Positions 17,124-26,042 are shown, counted from the stretch's first letter. The stretch: 39,947 bases of DNA from CAYUNA01 sp047629355 (GCA_047629355.1 JBLHWU010000020.1:1-39947); one strand, 5' to 3'. Numbers and translations are program-made. The notes: generated from the letters alone by a model not told the origin.

Positions 17124-17156
17124 AAGGCGACTTTGAACGGAAGGTCGCCTTTTTTA
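17124..17156 (+). terminator. Rho-independent terminator of porX
   Basis: aaggcgac (17124-17131) pairs with gtcgcctt (17144-17151) and is followed by a run of T, about 50 bases after the porX stop. Confidence 0.8.
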
Positions 17157-17231
17157 TATTTAAATGCAACAACTGTTTCTACTTTAAGACTCTTAAAGTA
17201 GAGCTATTTTGAAAAATAAAACACATACAAA

Positions 17232-17849
17232 ATGAATTCAGAAAATATCCAAACTATCGTTTTTGACCTTGGTGGCGTACTTGTCGATTGGAGTCCAGAT
17301 TATGTATTTAAAACCTTAATTCCTGATAAAAAAAGGCGGAAATGGTTTTTTGATAATATCTGTACTTCTGATTGGAATGAGGAACAGGATGCGGGTCGAT
17401 TAATAAGCGTAGCAACAAAAGAATTACTGGCTAAACATCCAGAATTTGAAGTTGAAATCGAAGCTTTTTACGGGCGTTGGGAAGAGATGTTGAAAGGGCA
17501 AATTGATGGGACAGTTGAGATCTTAAAAGAATTGGTGGAGGCGAAAACGCATCGCATTTTGGCGTTGACGAATTGGTCGGCAGAAACTTTTCCAGTAGCC
17601 TTGCGGCGATTTGAATTTTTACAATGGTTTGAAGGCATCGTGGTATCGGGAACAGAAATGACGCGAAAACCATTTGCTGATTTTTATCAAATTCTTTTCG
17701 ACCGTTATGAAATTGACCCTGCGACGGCGATTTTTATTGATGACAATGCGAAGAATATTCTCGGGTCTGAAGCTGTGGGGATGCGGGCGATTCATTTTAA
17801 AAATCCGGGACAATTGAGGGAAGAGTTGAAGCGATTGGAAGTCTTCTAG
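17232..17849 (+). CDS. HAD-superfamily (subfamily IA, YihX-like) hydrolase
   Basis: The 205-residue product has HAD motif I as V-F-D-L-G-G-V-L-V-D-W (nucleophile Asp12), motif II A-L-T-N-W-S, a motif III Lys in R-K-P-F-A-D-F-Y, and motif IV F-I-D-D-N-A-K-N. The D-L-G-G-V form of motif I and the N-W-S motif are typical of the YihX-like branch of sugar- or nucleotide-phosphate phosphatases. The helical cap is between motifs I and II. The substrate cannot be predicted. A hairpin at 17179-17201 (ctactttaa / ttaaagtag) lies in its leader. It is convergent with hldD, sharing a terminator. Confidence 0.9.
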   Translation: MNSENIQTIVFDLGGVLVDWSPDYVFKTLIPDKKRRKWFFDNICTSDWNEEQDAGRLISVATKELLAKHPEFEVEIEAFYGRWEEMLKGQIDGTVEILKELVEAKTHRILALTNWSAETFPVALRRFEFLQWFEGIVVSGTEMTRKPFADFYQILFDRYEIDPATAIFIDDNAKNILGSEAVGMRAIHFKNPGQLREELKRLEVF

Positions 17850-17856
17850 AAGGTTT

Positions 17857-17889
17857 AAAACATGGTGATTTTGAAAATCACCATGTTTT
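17857..17889. terminator. Bidirectional terminator between HAD hydrolase and hldD
   Basis: Two perfect 16-base arms (17857-17872 and 17874-17889, aaaacatggtgatttt and its complement) sit between the two convergent stop codons, with A-runs on one side and T-runs on the other as expected for termination in both directions. Confidence 0.85.
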
Positions 17890-17894
17890 TTCCG

Positions 17895-18860
17895 CTACCA
17901 AATCTTCTCCTCCACCAAATAATTTTTAACATACTCCTCCACCCCATCTTCCAAGCTAAAAAATGCCTTTTCATACCCCACTTTCCGCAACTTCCCCATA
18001 TTCGCTTCCGTAAAATATTGATACGTTTCTCGAATGTCAATCGGCGTGTCGATAAATGAAATTTCGGGCGTTAAACCCATCGCTAAAAACGTGTTTTTTG
18101 CCAAATCATAAAATGGTCGCGCCGTGCCTGTTCCGACGTTGTACAAACCATTCTCAGGTCTATTTTGCGCCAACCAGTAACAAATATTAACGACGTCTTT
18201 GACATAAATAAAATCTCGGCTTTGCTGCCCGTCTTCGTAATCGTCGCGGTGCGAACGGAATAATTTCATTGCGCCTGTCTTCTTAATTTGTCGAACGGTA
18301 TGAAGAATAACGCTTGCCATTCTACCTTTGTGGTATTCATTTGGTCCATAGACATTGAAAAATTTTAGACCATACCAGAACGGCGGAGTGCCTGCCTGTT
18401 TTATTGCCCATTTATCAAAATCATTTTTGGAAATACCGTAAGGATTTAGGGGTTTTAACTCCTTGATAATCTGATGGTTGTCCTCGTAATTATTTTCACC
18501 CAGACCATAAGTTGCAGCGGAAGATGCATAAATTAACGGAATGCTTTTTTCAACACAAATGCGCCAAATTTCTTTGGTGTAATTCAAATTTAATTCATCA
18601 AAAATCGCGGTATCTTGCTCGGTGGTGTCTGTTCTTGCGCCCAGATGATAAATTACCTCAATCGTTTCCTCCGTATTTTTAAACCAATTTAAAAAGACGT
18701 TTCGATGCTTGATTTCACGGTATTTTTTACCAAGAAAATTGCGGTTTTTGTCTTCGCGAGAAAATTCATCAACGAGGATGATGTTCGTCTCGCCTTGTTC
18801 GTTTAAATATTGTAAAAGGCAGCTGCCGATGAAGCCTGCTACGCCGGTGATAATGGTCAT
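17895..18860 (-). CDS. hldD: ADP-L-glycero-D-manno-heptose-6-epimerase
   Basis: This 321-residue short-chain dehydrogenase-type epimerase starts with the NAD(P)-binding G-V-A-G-F-I-G (residues 6-12). It has the catalytic Y-x-x-x-K as Tyr141-G-I-S-Lys145 and the very characteristic F-F-N-V-Y-G-P-N-E-Y-H-K-G-R-M-A-S-V of HldD/RfaD. The enzyme converts ADP-D-glycero- to ADP-L-glycero-manno-heptose for the lipopolysaccharide inner core. Length fits the family. Other hld genes are not in the window. Two related fold-back elements lie directly upstream. Confidence 0.93.
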   Translation of the reverse strand: MTIITGVAGFIGSCLLQYLNEQGETNIILVDEFSREDKNRNFLGKKYREIKHRNVFLNWFKNTEETIEVIYHLGARTDTTEQDTAIFDELNLNYTKEIWRICVEKSIPLIYASSAATYGLGENNYEDNHQIIKELKPLNPYGISKNDFDKWAIKQAGTPPFWYGLKFFNVYGPNEYHKGRMASVILHTVRQIKKTGAMKLFRSHRDDYEDGQQSRDFIYVKDVVNICYWLAQNRPENGLYNVGTGTARPFYDLAKNTFLAMGLTPEISFIDTPIDIRETYQYFTEANMGKLRKVGYEKAFFSLEDGVEEYVKNYLVEEKIW

Positions 18861-18884
18861 AGATTATTGATTTGAAAATGCTTT

Positions 18885-19045
18885 AGGAACGCGAATTAAA
18901 TAAATGCAGATTCCTGACAGGATATTTTGTCCTCATTTTTAACTTTAAAAATGCTCATTATATCAACATAAATCGCACTTTTAAAGCAAAAAGGGAGAAC
19001 AAAACCTCACTCCCAAGAATCTGCATTTATTTATTCTGCGTTCCT
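18885..19045. repeat. 161-bp fold-back element, copy A of a tandem pair
   Basis: Outer arms 18885-18913 and 19017-19045 (29 bp, aggaacgc…gcgttcct) are nearly perfect inverted repeats. Weaker complementarity continues to the centre near 18965, so the whole element folds on itself. Its central 75 bp resembles the centre of the neighbour at 19055-19200. No ORF is present. Confidence 0.75.
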
Positions 19046-19054
19046 TAGTAACGG

Positions 19055-19200
19055 AAAAAAAATAACTTCCCCAACTCTCCTGTATTTCTTTTGCCCTTAT
19101 TTTTTACTTTTGAAACAGTCATTATGTATAGATAACTCCTATTTCAAAAGCAAAAACTAAGACCAAAATAAACGAGTATAGTTGGGGAACTTATTCTTTC
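19055..19200. repeat. Fold-back element, copy B of a tandem pair
   Basis: Arms about 19055-19125 and 19130-19200 pair imperfectly (…acttccccaact / agttggggaact…). The inner part aligns with the inner part of the 18885-19045 element, while the outer arms differ. Base changes between copies are matched on the other arm (for example ctttaaaa/ttttaaag against cttttgaaa/tttcaaaag). With copy A it fills the 415-bp gap 18861-19275. Confidence 0.7.
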
Positions 19201-19275
19201 ACTTAGAGGTTGTATTATTGAGGGTTTCATTAGTTCTTGAAGCTTCTGGCGAAAGCTCCAAGAACGGAATAGTCA

Positions 19276-19758
19276 CTATTGCAATTGATTTCGTTCCTGC
19301 TGATTTAATCCAAAATCTTCCCCAAACCCATCCACCGTCGGGCGAAAAACCGAAAAGGCAAACAACCCCAACGTAAAAGCAAAAAGAACAGAAATATTGG
19401 GTTCCCCAAAGAAAAAAACGATAATAGAAACCAACGAAGCCCCTTCAAGCAATGACCAGCGCAAGATACTTATTTTTCGATATTCCCACATCTTTTGCAT
19501 CAAAGTTGCTTGAGCATTTGTATTGCTTTTTAGCTTATTGTACAAGGCGATTCCACCGCCAATTACTGCCAACATCACAAATGGTAAAATGAGCGAAAAC
19601 AGCCCATCCAATGGATTCATATTGATGACGATAGGATTAGAAAACCATAAAAAGACAAATATTAATATCATTCCAACCATCAATGCCATGTGCAGTATTT
19701 GGATAGATTTGAATTGCTCTTTAGGAGACGTTTTTTTAAATTGGTTTAATTCATTCAT
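19276..19758 (-). CDS. Small four-helix membrane protein, unknown function
   Basis: This 160-residue protein has a polar N-terminus (T-S-P-K-E-Q-F-K-S-I-Q-I-L-H) followed by four hydrophobic helices (about residues 24-42, 51-71, 97-116 and 120-140). A short soluble tail contains G-F-G-E-D-F-G-L. Similar unnamed proteins occur in Bacteroidota, but no functional domain is recognised. It is downstream of a POT transporter gene on the same strand, with a terminator-like hairpin between them, so it probably has its own transcript. Confidence 0.65.
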   Translation of the reverse strand: MNELNQFKKTSPKEQFKSIQILHMALMVGMILIFVFLWFSNPIVINMNPLDGLFSLILPFVMLAVIGGGIALYNKLKSNTNAQATLMQKMWEYRKISILRWSLLEGASLVSIIVFFFGEPNISVLFAFTLGLFAFSVFRPTVDGFGEDFGLNQQERNQLQ

Positions 19759-19802
19759 ATTGTTGACTTTTTAAAGGCGAATTTAGTAATTTTTTTCAAA
19801 AG

Positions 19803-19840
19803 AAAACCCTCAATCGACGATGTTGCCAATTGAGGGTTTT
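19803..19840. terminator. Terminator-like hairpin after the first POT gene
   Basis: aaaaccctcaat (19803-19814) pairs with attgagggtttt (19829-19840), 19 bases after the minus-strand POT stop, with T-rich DNA on both sides. Confidence 0.75.
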
Positions 19841-19859
19841 TATTTTTAAACAGACAAGA

Positions 19860-21455
19860 TTAATGAATACCGTTTGTCCATTTTTTCAAAACAGGAACCA
19901 TCAAGAGTAACAGCAAGGCTGCCCCACCGACGACGTAAACACCCCACGTCATATACGTATCGGAGTATTGTGCCAAAGTTTCCATTGCAGTCAAGCCATC
20001 AGGAGATGCGCCGTGTGCGCTACCTGAAGTCATTTGTCCAATTGCACCCGCCATTTTATTTGCCAAAGCGATAGATAAGAACCATGCGCCCATAACAAAA
20101 CCAACGATTCTTTTTGGCGATAATTTTGAAATCATCGACAATCCAACTGGCGACAAACTCAACTCACCTGTCGTATGCAATAAATACATTAAGAACAAGA
20201 AGATTACTGGAATCTTGCCATCTTGGTCAACAAAACCGCGTGCTGCGATAACGATTACCAAGAAACCTAATGCCAATTGTGCAAGTCCTAAAACGAATTT
20301 CATCGGTGTGCTTGGCTCCATTTTTCGCTTGCTTAGGTTAACCCAAATCCAAGAGAAAACTGGTGCTAAAATCATGATGTAAAACGGATTCAAACTTTGG
20401 AAAATTGATGCTGGAATCTCTCCACCAAATGCCGAACGGTCAACATTCGTATCGGTAAAAAGCGTCAACGAACCACCTGCTTGCTCAAATAATGCCCAGA
20501 AAACGGCATGAAAAAAGAACAAAACAATAATTACCAAAAGTCGCTGTCCTTCTTCTTTTTGACCGTTATTGATTCGTTTAACTGCATCCGCAATCAAATA
20601 AAGAATAACTCCTGTAGCAATAACCAATAACACGGTTGCCATTGTTTTATCCATATCCAAAAGGAAGGCAACCACAGGGATTGCGATTAGTGTACCGATA
20701 CCCACTAACGCATTCTGACTCAATCCAGCCACCACTGGCTGTGCTGCTTTCACAGGGTCAGGCGGCAAACCTTTGTCGCCAAAAGCATCCTTTCCAAGAA
20801 AATGGAAAACCAAAACACCGATACCCATACCGATACCTGCTACCCCAAATCCCCAGTGCCAGCCAACTTGCTCGCCCAAATATCCACAGGTCAAGGTCGA
20901 TAGAAATGCACCGATATTCACACCCATATAGAAAATGGTAAATGCTCCATCTTTTCGTGGGTCATTGTCTCCGTAGAATGTTCCGAGGAAACTGGAAATA
21001 TTCGGTTTAAAAAAGCCATTACCAATAATAATGAATGCCAAAGAGATGAAAAATAAAGGCAAACTTTCTTCAAATGCCATTCCAGCAATTCCCAAAGCAA
21101 AGTGACCAATCATCATCAAAATACCACCCCACATGACTGCTTTTCGGAAACCAAAAATCTTATCGGCAATCAATCCTCCAATCACTGGCGAAAGATAAAC
21201 CATGGAAGTATAAGACCCATAAATCCCCAGAGCCCGAGCATCTGCACCTGCTCCAAGTTCTACGAACAAAACTTTTGCCATGTACAGCGTCAATAAAGCC
21301 CGCATTCCATAGTAACTGAATCGTTCCCACATTTCCGCACCAAAGCAGATAAACAACGCCTTCGGGTGCGTGTTTTTATTGGTGTAAATCACGAATGGAA
21401 TCCATGCGAGGACAAAAACCCATCCGAACAATAATATCATTTCTGTAATACCCAT
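19860..21455 (-). CDS. POT-family proton-dependent oligopeptide transporter
   Basis: The 531-residue MFS protein has about 12-14 helices. It carries the diagnostic POT motif E-x-x-E-R-F-x-Y-Y-G (residues 41-50, E-M-W-E-R-F-S-Y-Y-G) needed for proton coupling, the F-Y-M-G-V-N-I-G-A-F family signature, and in the second half L-H-T-T-G-E-L-S-L-S-P-V-G. Members import di- and tripeptides with protons. A second POT gene lies 125 bp upstream in the same orientation; the hairpin at 21524-21558 suggests separate transcripts. The product differs clearly from the second POT in its N-terminal helix and extra internal segment, so the pair is not a recent duplicate. Confidence 0.93.
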   Translation of the reverse strand: MGITEMILLFGWVFVLAWIPFVIYTNKNTHPKALFICFGAEMWERFSYYGMRALLTLYMAKVLFVELGAGADARALGIYGSYTSMVYLSPVIGGLIADKIFGFRKAVMWGGILMMIGHFALGIAGMAFEESLPLFFISLAFIIIGNGFFKPNISSFLGTFYGDNDPRKDGAFTIFYMGVNIGAFLSTLTCGYLGEQVGWHWGFGVAGIGMGIGVLVFHFLGKDAFGDKGLPPDPVKAAQPVVAGLSQNALVGIGTLIAIPVVAFLLDMDKTMATVLLVIATGVILYLIADAVKRINNGQKEEGQRLLVIIVLFFFHAVFWALFEQAGGSLTLFTDTNVDRSAFGGEIPASIFQSLNPFYIMILAPVFSWIWVNLSKRKMEPSTPMKFVLGLAQLALGFLVIVIAARGFVDQDGKIPVIFLFLMYLLHTTGELSLSPVGLSMISKLSPKRIVGFVMGAWFLSIALANKMAGAIGQMTSGSAHGASPDGLTAMETLAQYSDTYMTWGVYVVGGAALLLLLMVPVLKKWTNGIH

Positions 21456-21523
21456 ACCTTAAATTTTATGTTGATTATTCGTTAAAAATAGTTTTTTACA
21501 ATTAATTTAAGTGCTACGAAGCA

Positions 21524-21558
21524 AATTAAGGAGGTTACTTAAATTAACCTCCTTAATT
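21524..21558. terminator. Perfect hairpin between the two POT genes
   Basis: Perfect 14-base arms (21524-21537 and 21545-21558, aattaaggaggtta and complement) lie 23 bases after the stop of the upstream POT gene. There is no strong U-run. Termination or mRNA 3'-end protection is likely. Confidence 0.7.
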
Positions 21559-21580
21559 AACACGACATACACTTGTTATA

Positions 21581-23116
21581 TTAGCGGGCTTTCACACCAC
21601 CATCCGGGTCTTCTGCGCCATGTGCCAACCGTTTCAATGGTTTGATAATTAATAAAACCAAGAAACCGAAAATAGTACAGAACACTGCAATTCCTGTAAA
21701 GATGGCAGTTTCTCCTACGCTTTGTGACAATTCTCCCAATGAACCAGCTACTTTATTCCCTAATCCAGTCATGGCAAAATATGCACCCATCATAAAGGCA
21801 ACCCAACGTGCTGGAGCTAATTTTGTGATAAACGACAAGGCTACTGGCGATGCACAAAGTTCTCCAATGGTGTGGAAAAGATACGCTGCAACCAACCAAA
21901 TCATAGCTGATTTTCCAACAACTGCACCCGCTGCATCATACGTTACATCCATGCTTGCTTTGGTCATAAATAAGAAACCCCAACCCATGATAATCACACC
22001 AATAGCCATTTTGAAAAGAGAAGAATTCTCGTGACCACGGTTTTCCCACCAAACCCAAAATGCACCAACAATGGTTGCAAATGCTAAAATAAATAAGGCA
22101 TTCACCGATTGAAACCAACTTGCTGGAACCATAAAGCTTCCCAAAGCAAGATCCGTTTTTTCACTGGCATAAATATTCAACAAACCACCTGCTTGTTCAA
22201 ATGAACCCCAAAAAACGATGATGATTAAAAAGGAAAGATAAGTAACCAAAATCCGGTCTTTTTCAATTTTATTCCCATCATTATAAATAACAATCGCGAT
22301 ACCCATTGCAAAACTCAGTCCTAACATTAACAAACCATAATCCCAACTACCATTCAAAAAGAAAGGAATACTCGTTAAAGCAACCAAGGCAAATCCAATC
22401 ATCGAATTGGTCTTTTTGAAAATGTCACCAATCAAATTTGGACGTTCTACTGGCGAATTGTTTTCATCTTCTACGACCAAATCTCCTACATGTTCCAAAT
22501 ATTTTTGTCCCCACATATAAGTTAACAGACCAAATATCATACAAATTCCAGCAAGACCAAAACCATAGTGCCATCCATGAACTTCACCGATGTACCCAAC
22601 AATTAAGGACGATAAAAATGCCCCTAAATTGATGCCCATATAGAAAATATAAAACCCACCATCACGGCGATTGTCCCCTTTAGGATATAGACCACCGACC
22701 ATGGTAGAAATGTTTGGTTTCAAACCACCAACCCCTAAAACGATGAAAAATAACCCGGTATAAAAGGCCCAAGGCGCATTAATAGCTAGAATACCATGAC
22801 CGATACAGAGCAAAATCCCTCCATAAAGAACTGCTTTTTTCTGACCAATAAATCGATCGGCAATAATACCACCAGGAATAGATGCTACATAAACAAACAT
22901 TGTGTACCATCCATATAAGGCAATTGCTTCGCCAGTTGACCATCCATATCCTGGATTGGGACCTGTTGATTCAGAAACCAAAAACAAGACTAAAATAGCC
23001 CGCATTCCATAATAACTAAACCGTTCCCACATCTCCGTAAAAAACAGAATGTACAACCCGACAGGATGCCCAAATAAAGTGCGGTCCGCAGGCGCTAATG
23101 ATTTTTGATTACTCAT
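21581..23116 (-). CDS. POT-family proton-dependent oligopeptide transporter (second copy)
   Basis: The 511-residue MFS protein has the POT motif E-M-W-E-R-F-S-Y-Y-G at residues 28-37, F-Y-M-G-I-N-L-G-A-F, and L-F-H-T-I-G-E-L-C-A-S-P-V-A-L-S in the second half. It has about 12-14 membrane helices. It should import small peptides with protons. It has its own TAnnTTTG box upstream (23136-23143). The tandem location with a second POT gene points to peptides as a nutrient; different substrate preferences are inference. Confidence 0.93.
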   Translation of the reverse strand: MSNQKSLAPADRTLFGHPVGLYILFFTEMWERFSYYGMRAILVLFLVSESTGPNPGYGWSTGEAIALYGWYTMFVYVASIPGGIIADRFIGQKKAVLYGGILLCIGHGILAINAPWAFYTGLFFIVLGVGGLKPNISTMVGGLYPKGDNRRDGGFYIFYMGINLGAFLSSLIVGYIGEVHGWHYGFGLAGICMIFGLLTYMWGQKYLEHVGDLVVEDENNSPVERPNLIGDIFKKTNSMIGFALVALTSIPFFLNGSWDYGLLMLGLSFAMGIAIVIYNDGNKIEKDRILVTYLSFLIIIVFWGSFEQAGGLLNIYASEKTDLALGSFMVPASWFQSVNALFILAFATIVGAFWVWWENRGHENSSLFKMAIGVIIMGWGFLFMTKASMDVTYDAAGAVVGKSAMIWLVAAYLFHTIGELCASPVALSFITKLAPARWVAFMMGAYFAMTGLGNKVAGSLGELSQSVGETAIFTGIAVFCTIFGFLVLLIIKPLKRLAHGAEDPDGGVKAR

Positions 23117-23135
23117 TTTGTTGATTTTATTTTGT

Positions 23136-23143
23136 CAAAAGTA
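23136..23143 (-). promoter_or_regulatory. Candidate -7 box of the second POT gene
   Basis: The minus strand reads TACTTTTG, matching TAnnTTTG, 20 bases before the POT ATG at 23116. A -33 box is not obvious. Confidence 0.45.
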
Positions 23144-23369
23144 AGGAAGTAAAACAGCTTTATTCTCCCATATATTTAAGGAGATAAAACATTCCTCTAA
23201 AAGTGAAAAATAGTTTTTGAAAAAAGGTATTTGGAGGTTGACTGGTCAAATAGACCGCACAAAATAGATTTTTATTGCAAATTACTAAAAAATTGCTTCG
23301 GATAATTTTGAGTTTCGCCGTTTTTGTACCGAAAAAAGAAATGGGCTTTGTATAGAACCCCTTATTTTA

Positions 23370-23663
23370 TTAGCTTTTTTGTAAATGTAAAATACCGCTG
23401 GTTAAGTTGTAAAAATCGCCGTTTGGGAGTTTTCGTTGTAACTTTTGGATGGCAATCTGGCTGCGAATGCCCCGTTTACAATAAAAAACGATGGGTTTTG
23501 AAAGGTCGAGTTGGTCTCTTTTTCGGAGGATATCTTCGAGCGGAATCAGGTCGCCGCCGATGTTGAAAGTGGCGTGTTCTTCGGGTTCGCGTACGTCAAT
23601 CAGTTGGAAGGGGAGGTTGTCGGCTTGCCAGCGTTGAATTTGGGGGTAGGTGATGTTTTTCAA
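23370..23663 (-). CDS. Rhodanese-like domain protein
   Basis: This 97-residue single-domain protein has F-Q-L-I-D-V-R-E-P-E-E-H (residues 19-30) and the active-site loop Y-C-K-R-G-I-R-S with Cys62, matching GlpE/PspE-type sulfurtransferases. Length fits a single rhodanese domain. It lacks a signal peptide, so it is cytoplasmic. Neighbours give no pathway clue. The gene is 250 bp upstream of the POT gene on the same strand. Confidence 0.9.
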   Translation of the reverse strand: MKNITYPQIQRWQADNLPFQLIDVREPEEHATFNIGGDLIPLEDILRKRDQLDLSKPIVFYCKRGIRSQIAIQKLQRKLPNGDFYNLTSGILHLQKS

Positions 23664-23710
23664 AATTCGTTTTATTTTAGAAGTATTAGATTATAAGTGG
23701 AAGTTAGATA

Positions 23711-23834
23711 GGATTGAATCACGGATTGGACAGATTTAAACGGATTTTTTAAAAGTAGGTCGGGTGCATTTTTTTTTGCAAAGAAAATTAGGCATTAGAC
23801 CTAATTGAAATCCGTTTTATCCGTAATGCAATCC
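23711..23834. repeat. 124-bp fold-back between DUF4230 and rhodanese genes
   Basis: Arms 23711-23725 and 23820-23834 (ggattgaatcacgga / tccgtaatgcaatcc) and inner arms 23738-23747 and 23808-23817 (aaacggattt / aaatccgttt) form a nested hairpin ending 3 bases from the DUF4230 stop codon. It may act as terminator. Confidence 0.55.
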
Positions 23835-23837
23835 TTT

Positions 23838-24437
23838 CTAATTAAGCAATTCAGGACGAATTCTTGCCCGCGTTTCTACTGTCCACCCCGCCGATTCGAC
23901 CATCAATTTTATCATGTCCATCATCTCCACACTCTGGTTTTCTGCTTGTTCAAATAGCGTACTTTTTCGAGCATTTTCTTCAATCAAATCTTTCGCGTTT
24001 TGATTCAATTGCGTCAATTCTTTACTGGAAAAAGAGTTAAATGCACCATTTTGTAAGTCGTAATAATCAATCTCGTGATCGATGGATAAAATCTGCGGGT
24101 CGGGCATATTGCTAATAGTCAAAGTTTTAGTAGTCTCATCCGTTTCTATTTTTAACTTTTCTAAATCATAGCCAACCGACACTTTCGCTTTCACTCGCAG
24201 CAAAGCTTTTTTTTGAAAAGGACTAATGTCAAAATAATAATGGTCTTTATAATCGTAAAGTTCAGAAAAATAACCTTCGACCGTAATCAACTTCGTCACC
24301 GCTTGCACCCGTTCCAAAAGAACTTGAGCCGATGTTTCTTTTTGAAACAATTGCACTTGATAATGACGGTGTACTAAGTAACCACCCAATAAAAACATGG
24401 CGACAATTGCGAGTAAAACTCCGATTTTTTTTAGCAT
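23838..24437 (-). CDS. DUF4230 protein with N-terminal membrane anchor
   Basis: The product of 199 residues starts with an N-terminal hydrophobic helix (M-L-K-K-I-G-V-L-L-A-I-V-A-M-F-L-L-G-G-Y). A periplasmic domain follows with the DUF4230 pattern L-L-E-R-V-Q-A-V-T-K-L-I-T-V-E-G-Y-F-S-E-L-Y, then F-Q-K-K-A-L-L-R-V-K-A-K-V-S-V-G-Y-D-L. The ATG at 24437 is chosen over an upstream in-frame TTG at 24470. The family has no known function. It seems monocistronic, followed by a fold-back repeat, and divergent from the WG-repeat gene. Confidence 0.85.
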   Translation of the reverse strand: MLKKIGVLLAIVAMFLLGGYLVHRHYQVQLFQKETSAQVLLERVQAVTKLITVEGYFSELYDYKDHYYFDISPFQKKALLRVKAKVSVGYDLEKLKIETDETTKTLTISNMPDPQILSIDHEIDYYDLQNGAFNSFSSKELTQLNQNAKDLIEENARKSTLFEQAENQSVEMMDMIKLMVESAGWTVETRARIRPELLN

Positions 24438-24737
24438 AGTTTTCGACCTTTTAACGGCGAAGTTATTCAAAAAATTGGCATTTCACAATAAAAAATAAGG
24501 ATGCCCCTTTTATCGCCTCTTCCGACTATTTTCAATACCTAATTTCGGAAAGAAGCCTAAAAAAGGTGAGGAAACCATTGTTTTTTATATTTTAGCCCCG
24601 AAAACTGTTTTTAAATCCTTGGTTGGAAACATTTTTGGTATAAATACAATAGGGAAAATTGTTTGTGTACCTAAACTAATGTCCGATAATAGCAACCAAT
24701 TTAAAAGCACAACAACGATATTCCAAAATTAAAATTC

Positions 24738-25760
24738 ATGAGAAAGCCCCTTTTTAAAATACGTGAGCACGGTAAATACGGTTTCATGGATGCTTCGGGA
24801 GAAGTCGTCATTGAGCCGCAATATTACGAAGCGGAGGCTTTTTATAACGGATTTGCGCGCGTACGGTTCAACAATAAATTAGTGCCTCTTGACTCTTTAG
24901 GACGGTTATTAATGAAACATTCCTTCAATTATGTTGGGCTTTTTGAGGAGAATTTGGCGAAAGTCAAACTGGTCAATCAATGGGGCTTTATTGACGAACG
25001 GGGGTCTTTAGTGATTTCGATTCAGTTTGATGAAGCAACTGATTTTAGTGATGGCTTGGCCGCAGTGATGCAGAATGGAAGCTATGGCTACATTGATAAA
25101 AACGGTGATTTTTTCATCGAACCGGCCTTCGAAGATGCCGCAGAATTTAAGGATGGACTCGCTCCTGCCAAGCAAAATGACCGGTACGGCTATATTGATT
25201 TGGATGGCAAATTTGTCGTATCTCCGCGTTTTGATACTTGTGAAGCCTTTCAAAAAAACGTGGCAGTCGTGACTTTAGAGGACAAATGGGGTTTGGCTGA
25301 CCGCAGTGGCAACCTGCTAATTGCACCGCAATTTGACCTCATCGACGATTACGCCAATGGCGCATTTTTTGACGGTATGGCAATAGCGGTGAAAGAAGAG
25401 AAATACGGCGTAATTAGCCAAGAAGGAGAGATCATAATTTCTCCTAAATATGACTTTATAGGAGACTTTGGAGAAGGATTAGCCTTGGTAGAAATTAAAA
25501 ATAAATTCGGCTTTGTTGACAACAAAGGAGAACTCGCTATTCCTCCTGATTTCACCGATGCGGGCGTCTTTGCGGATGGTCTGGCACAGGTTAAAGTCAA
25601 AAAAGAATGGGGATTTATCAACACTGAAGGAACAATGATGATTCAACCGCGTTTTGAGGAAGTATTGCCTTTTCAAAGAGGACTCGCCTGGGTGAGTTAT
25701 CAAGGAAGATGGGCATATATTGATAGATGGGGAGATGTCGTTTGGAGCGAAGCTTTATAG
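24738..25760 (+). CDS. WG-repeat protein
   Basis: This 340-residue protein is made of about nine WG-type repeats of 35-40 residues, each with a W-G-F-I-D or Y-G-Y-I-D strand followed by G-x-x-x-I-x-P-x-F/Y-D/E (for example Q-W-G-F-I-D-E-R-G, Y-G-Y-I-D-K-N-G, E-W-G-F-I-N-T-E-G). There is no signal peptide or membrane segment, so it is probably cytoplasmic. WG-repeat proteins are beta-rich and thought to bind proteins or DNA; the specific role is unknown. The last repeat (A-Y-I-D-R-W-G-D-V-V-W) is degenerate. It is followed by a 353-bp gap with a possible gene remnant before trpE. Confidence 0.9.
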   Translation: MRKPLFKIREHGKYGFMDASGEVVIEPQYYEAEAFYNGFARVRFNNKLVPLDSLGRLLMKHSFNYVGLFEENLAKVKLVNQWGFIDERGSLVISIQFDEATDFSDGLAAVMQNGSYGYIDKNGDFFIEPAFEDAAEFKDGLAPAKQNDRYGYIDLDGKFVVSPRFDTCEAFQKNVAVVTLEDKWGLADRSGNLLIAPQFDLIDDYANGAFFDGMAIAVKEEKYGVISQEGEIIISPKYDFIGDFGEGLALVEIKNKFGFVDNKGELAIPPDFTDAGVFADGLAQVKVKKEWGFINTEGTMMIQPRFEEVLPFQRGLAWVSYQGRWAYIDRWGDVVWSEAL

Positions 25761-25842
25761 TGGTCAATGATTAGTGGTGAGAACCCCCAACAGACGTAGG
25801 CAACGGACTTGCAATTGTAAGTGTTGAGAGGTTAGTGTTGAA

Positions 25843-26013
25843 AGCAAAATTCTGTTATTTTTTAATTCTTCCTTTGGCGAAGACATTGTCAATGCTACTA
25901 ATTATTTGAAAAATTCAGAGTTTGATTCCCTCTAAGACGACACAGACGAAATCATGAAAATGCTAACCAGTTCCATCAAAACAAAAAAAAGAAATATGTC
26001 CTCAAAAGTTTAG
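25843..26013 (+). pseudogene. Possible remnant of a small gene (four-helix-bundle-like C-terminus)
   Basis: In the gap between the WG gene and trpE one frame reads F-G-E-D-I-V-N-A-T-N-Y-L-K-N-S-E-F-D-S-L, stop (TAA 25933-25935), then D-D-T-D-E-I-M-K-M-L-T-S-S-I-K-T-K-K, ending at TAG 26011-26013. The amphipathic D-E-I-x-x-M-L-x-x-x-I-K helix resembles the C-terminus of four-helix-bundle (23S rRNA intervening-sequence-type) proteins. No start is seen. This is a weak match made by eye. The remaining sequence to trpE is low-complexity leader DNA. Confidence 0.3.
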
Positions 26014-26034
26014 CGTTTATCTATTCATAATTCC

Positions 26035-26042
26035 TACTTTTG
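26035..26042 (+). promoter_or_regulatory. Candidate -7 box of the trpEGD operon
   Basis: tacttttg matches TAnnTTTG and lies 71 bases before the trpE ATG. No Trp-rich leader peptide or clear attenuator hairpins follow it. Confidence 0.4.

Noticed and set aside
19860..23116. Recent duplication of the POT transporter gene
   Set aside because: The two proteins differ in length, N-terminal helix and loop sequence; only the family motifs agree.
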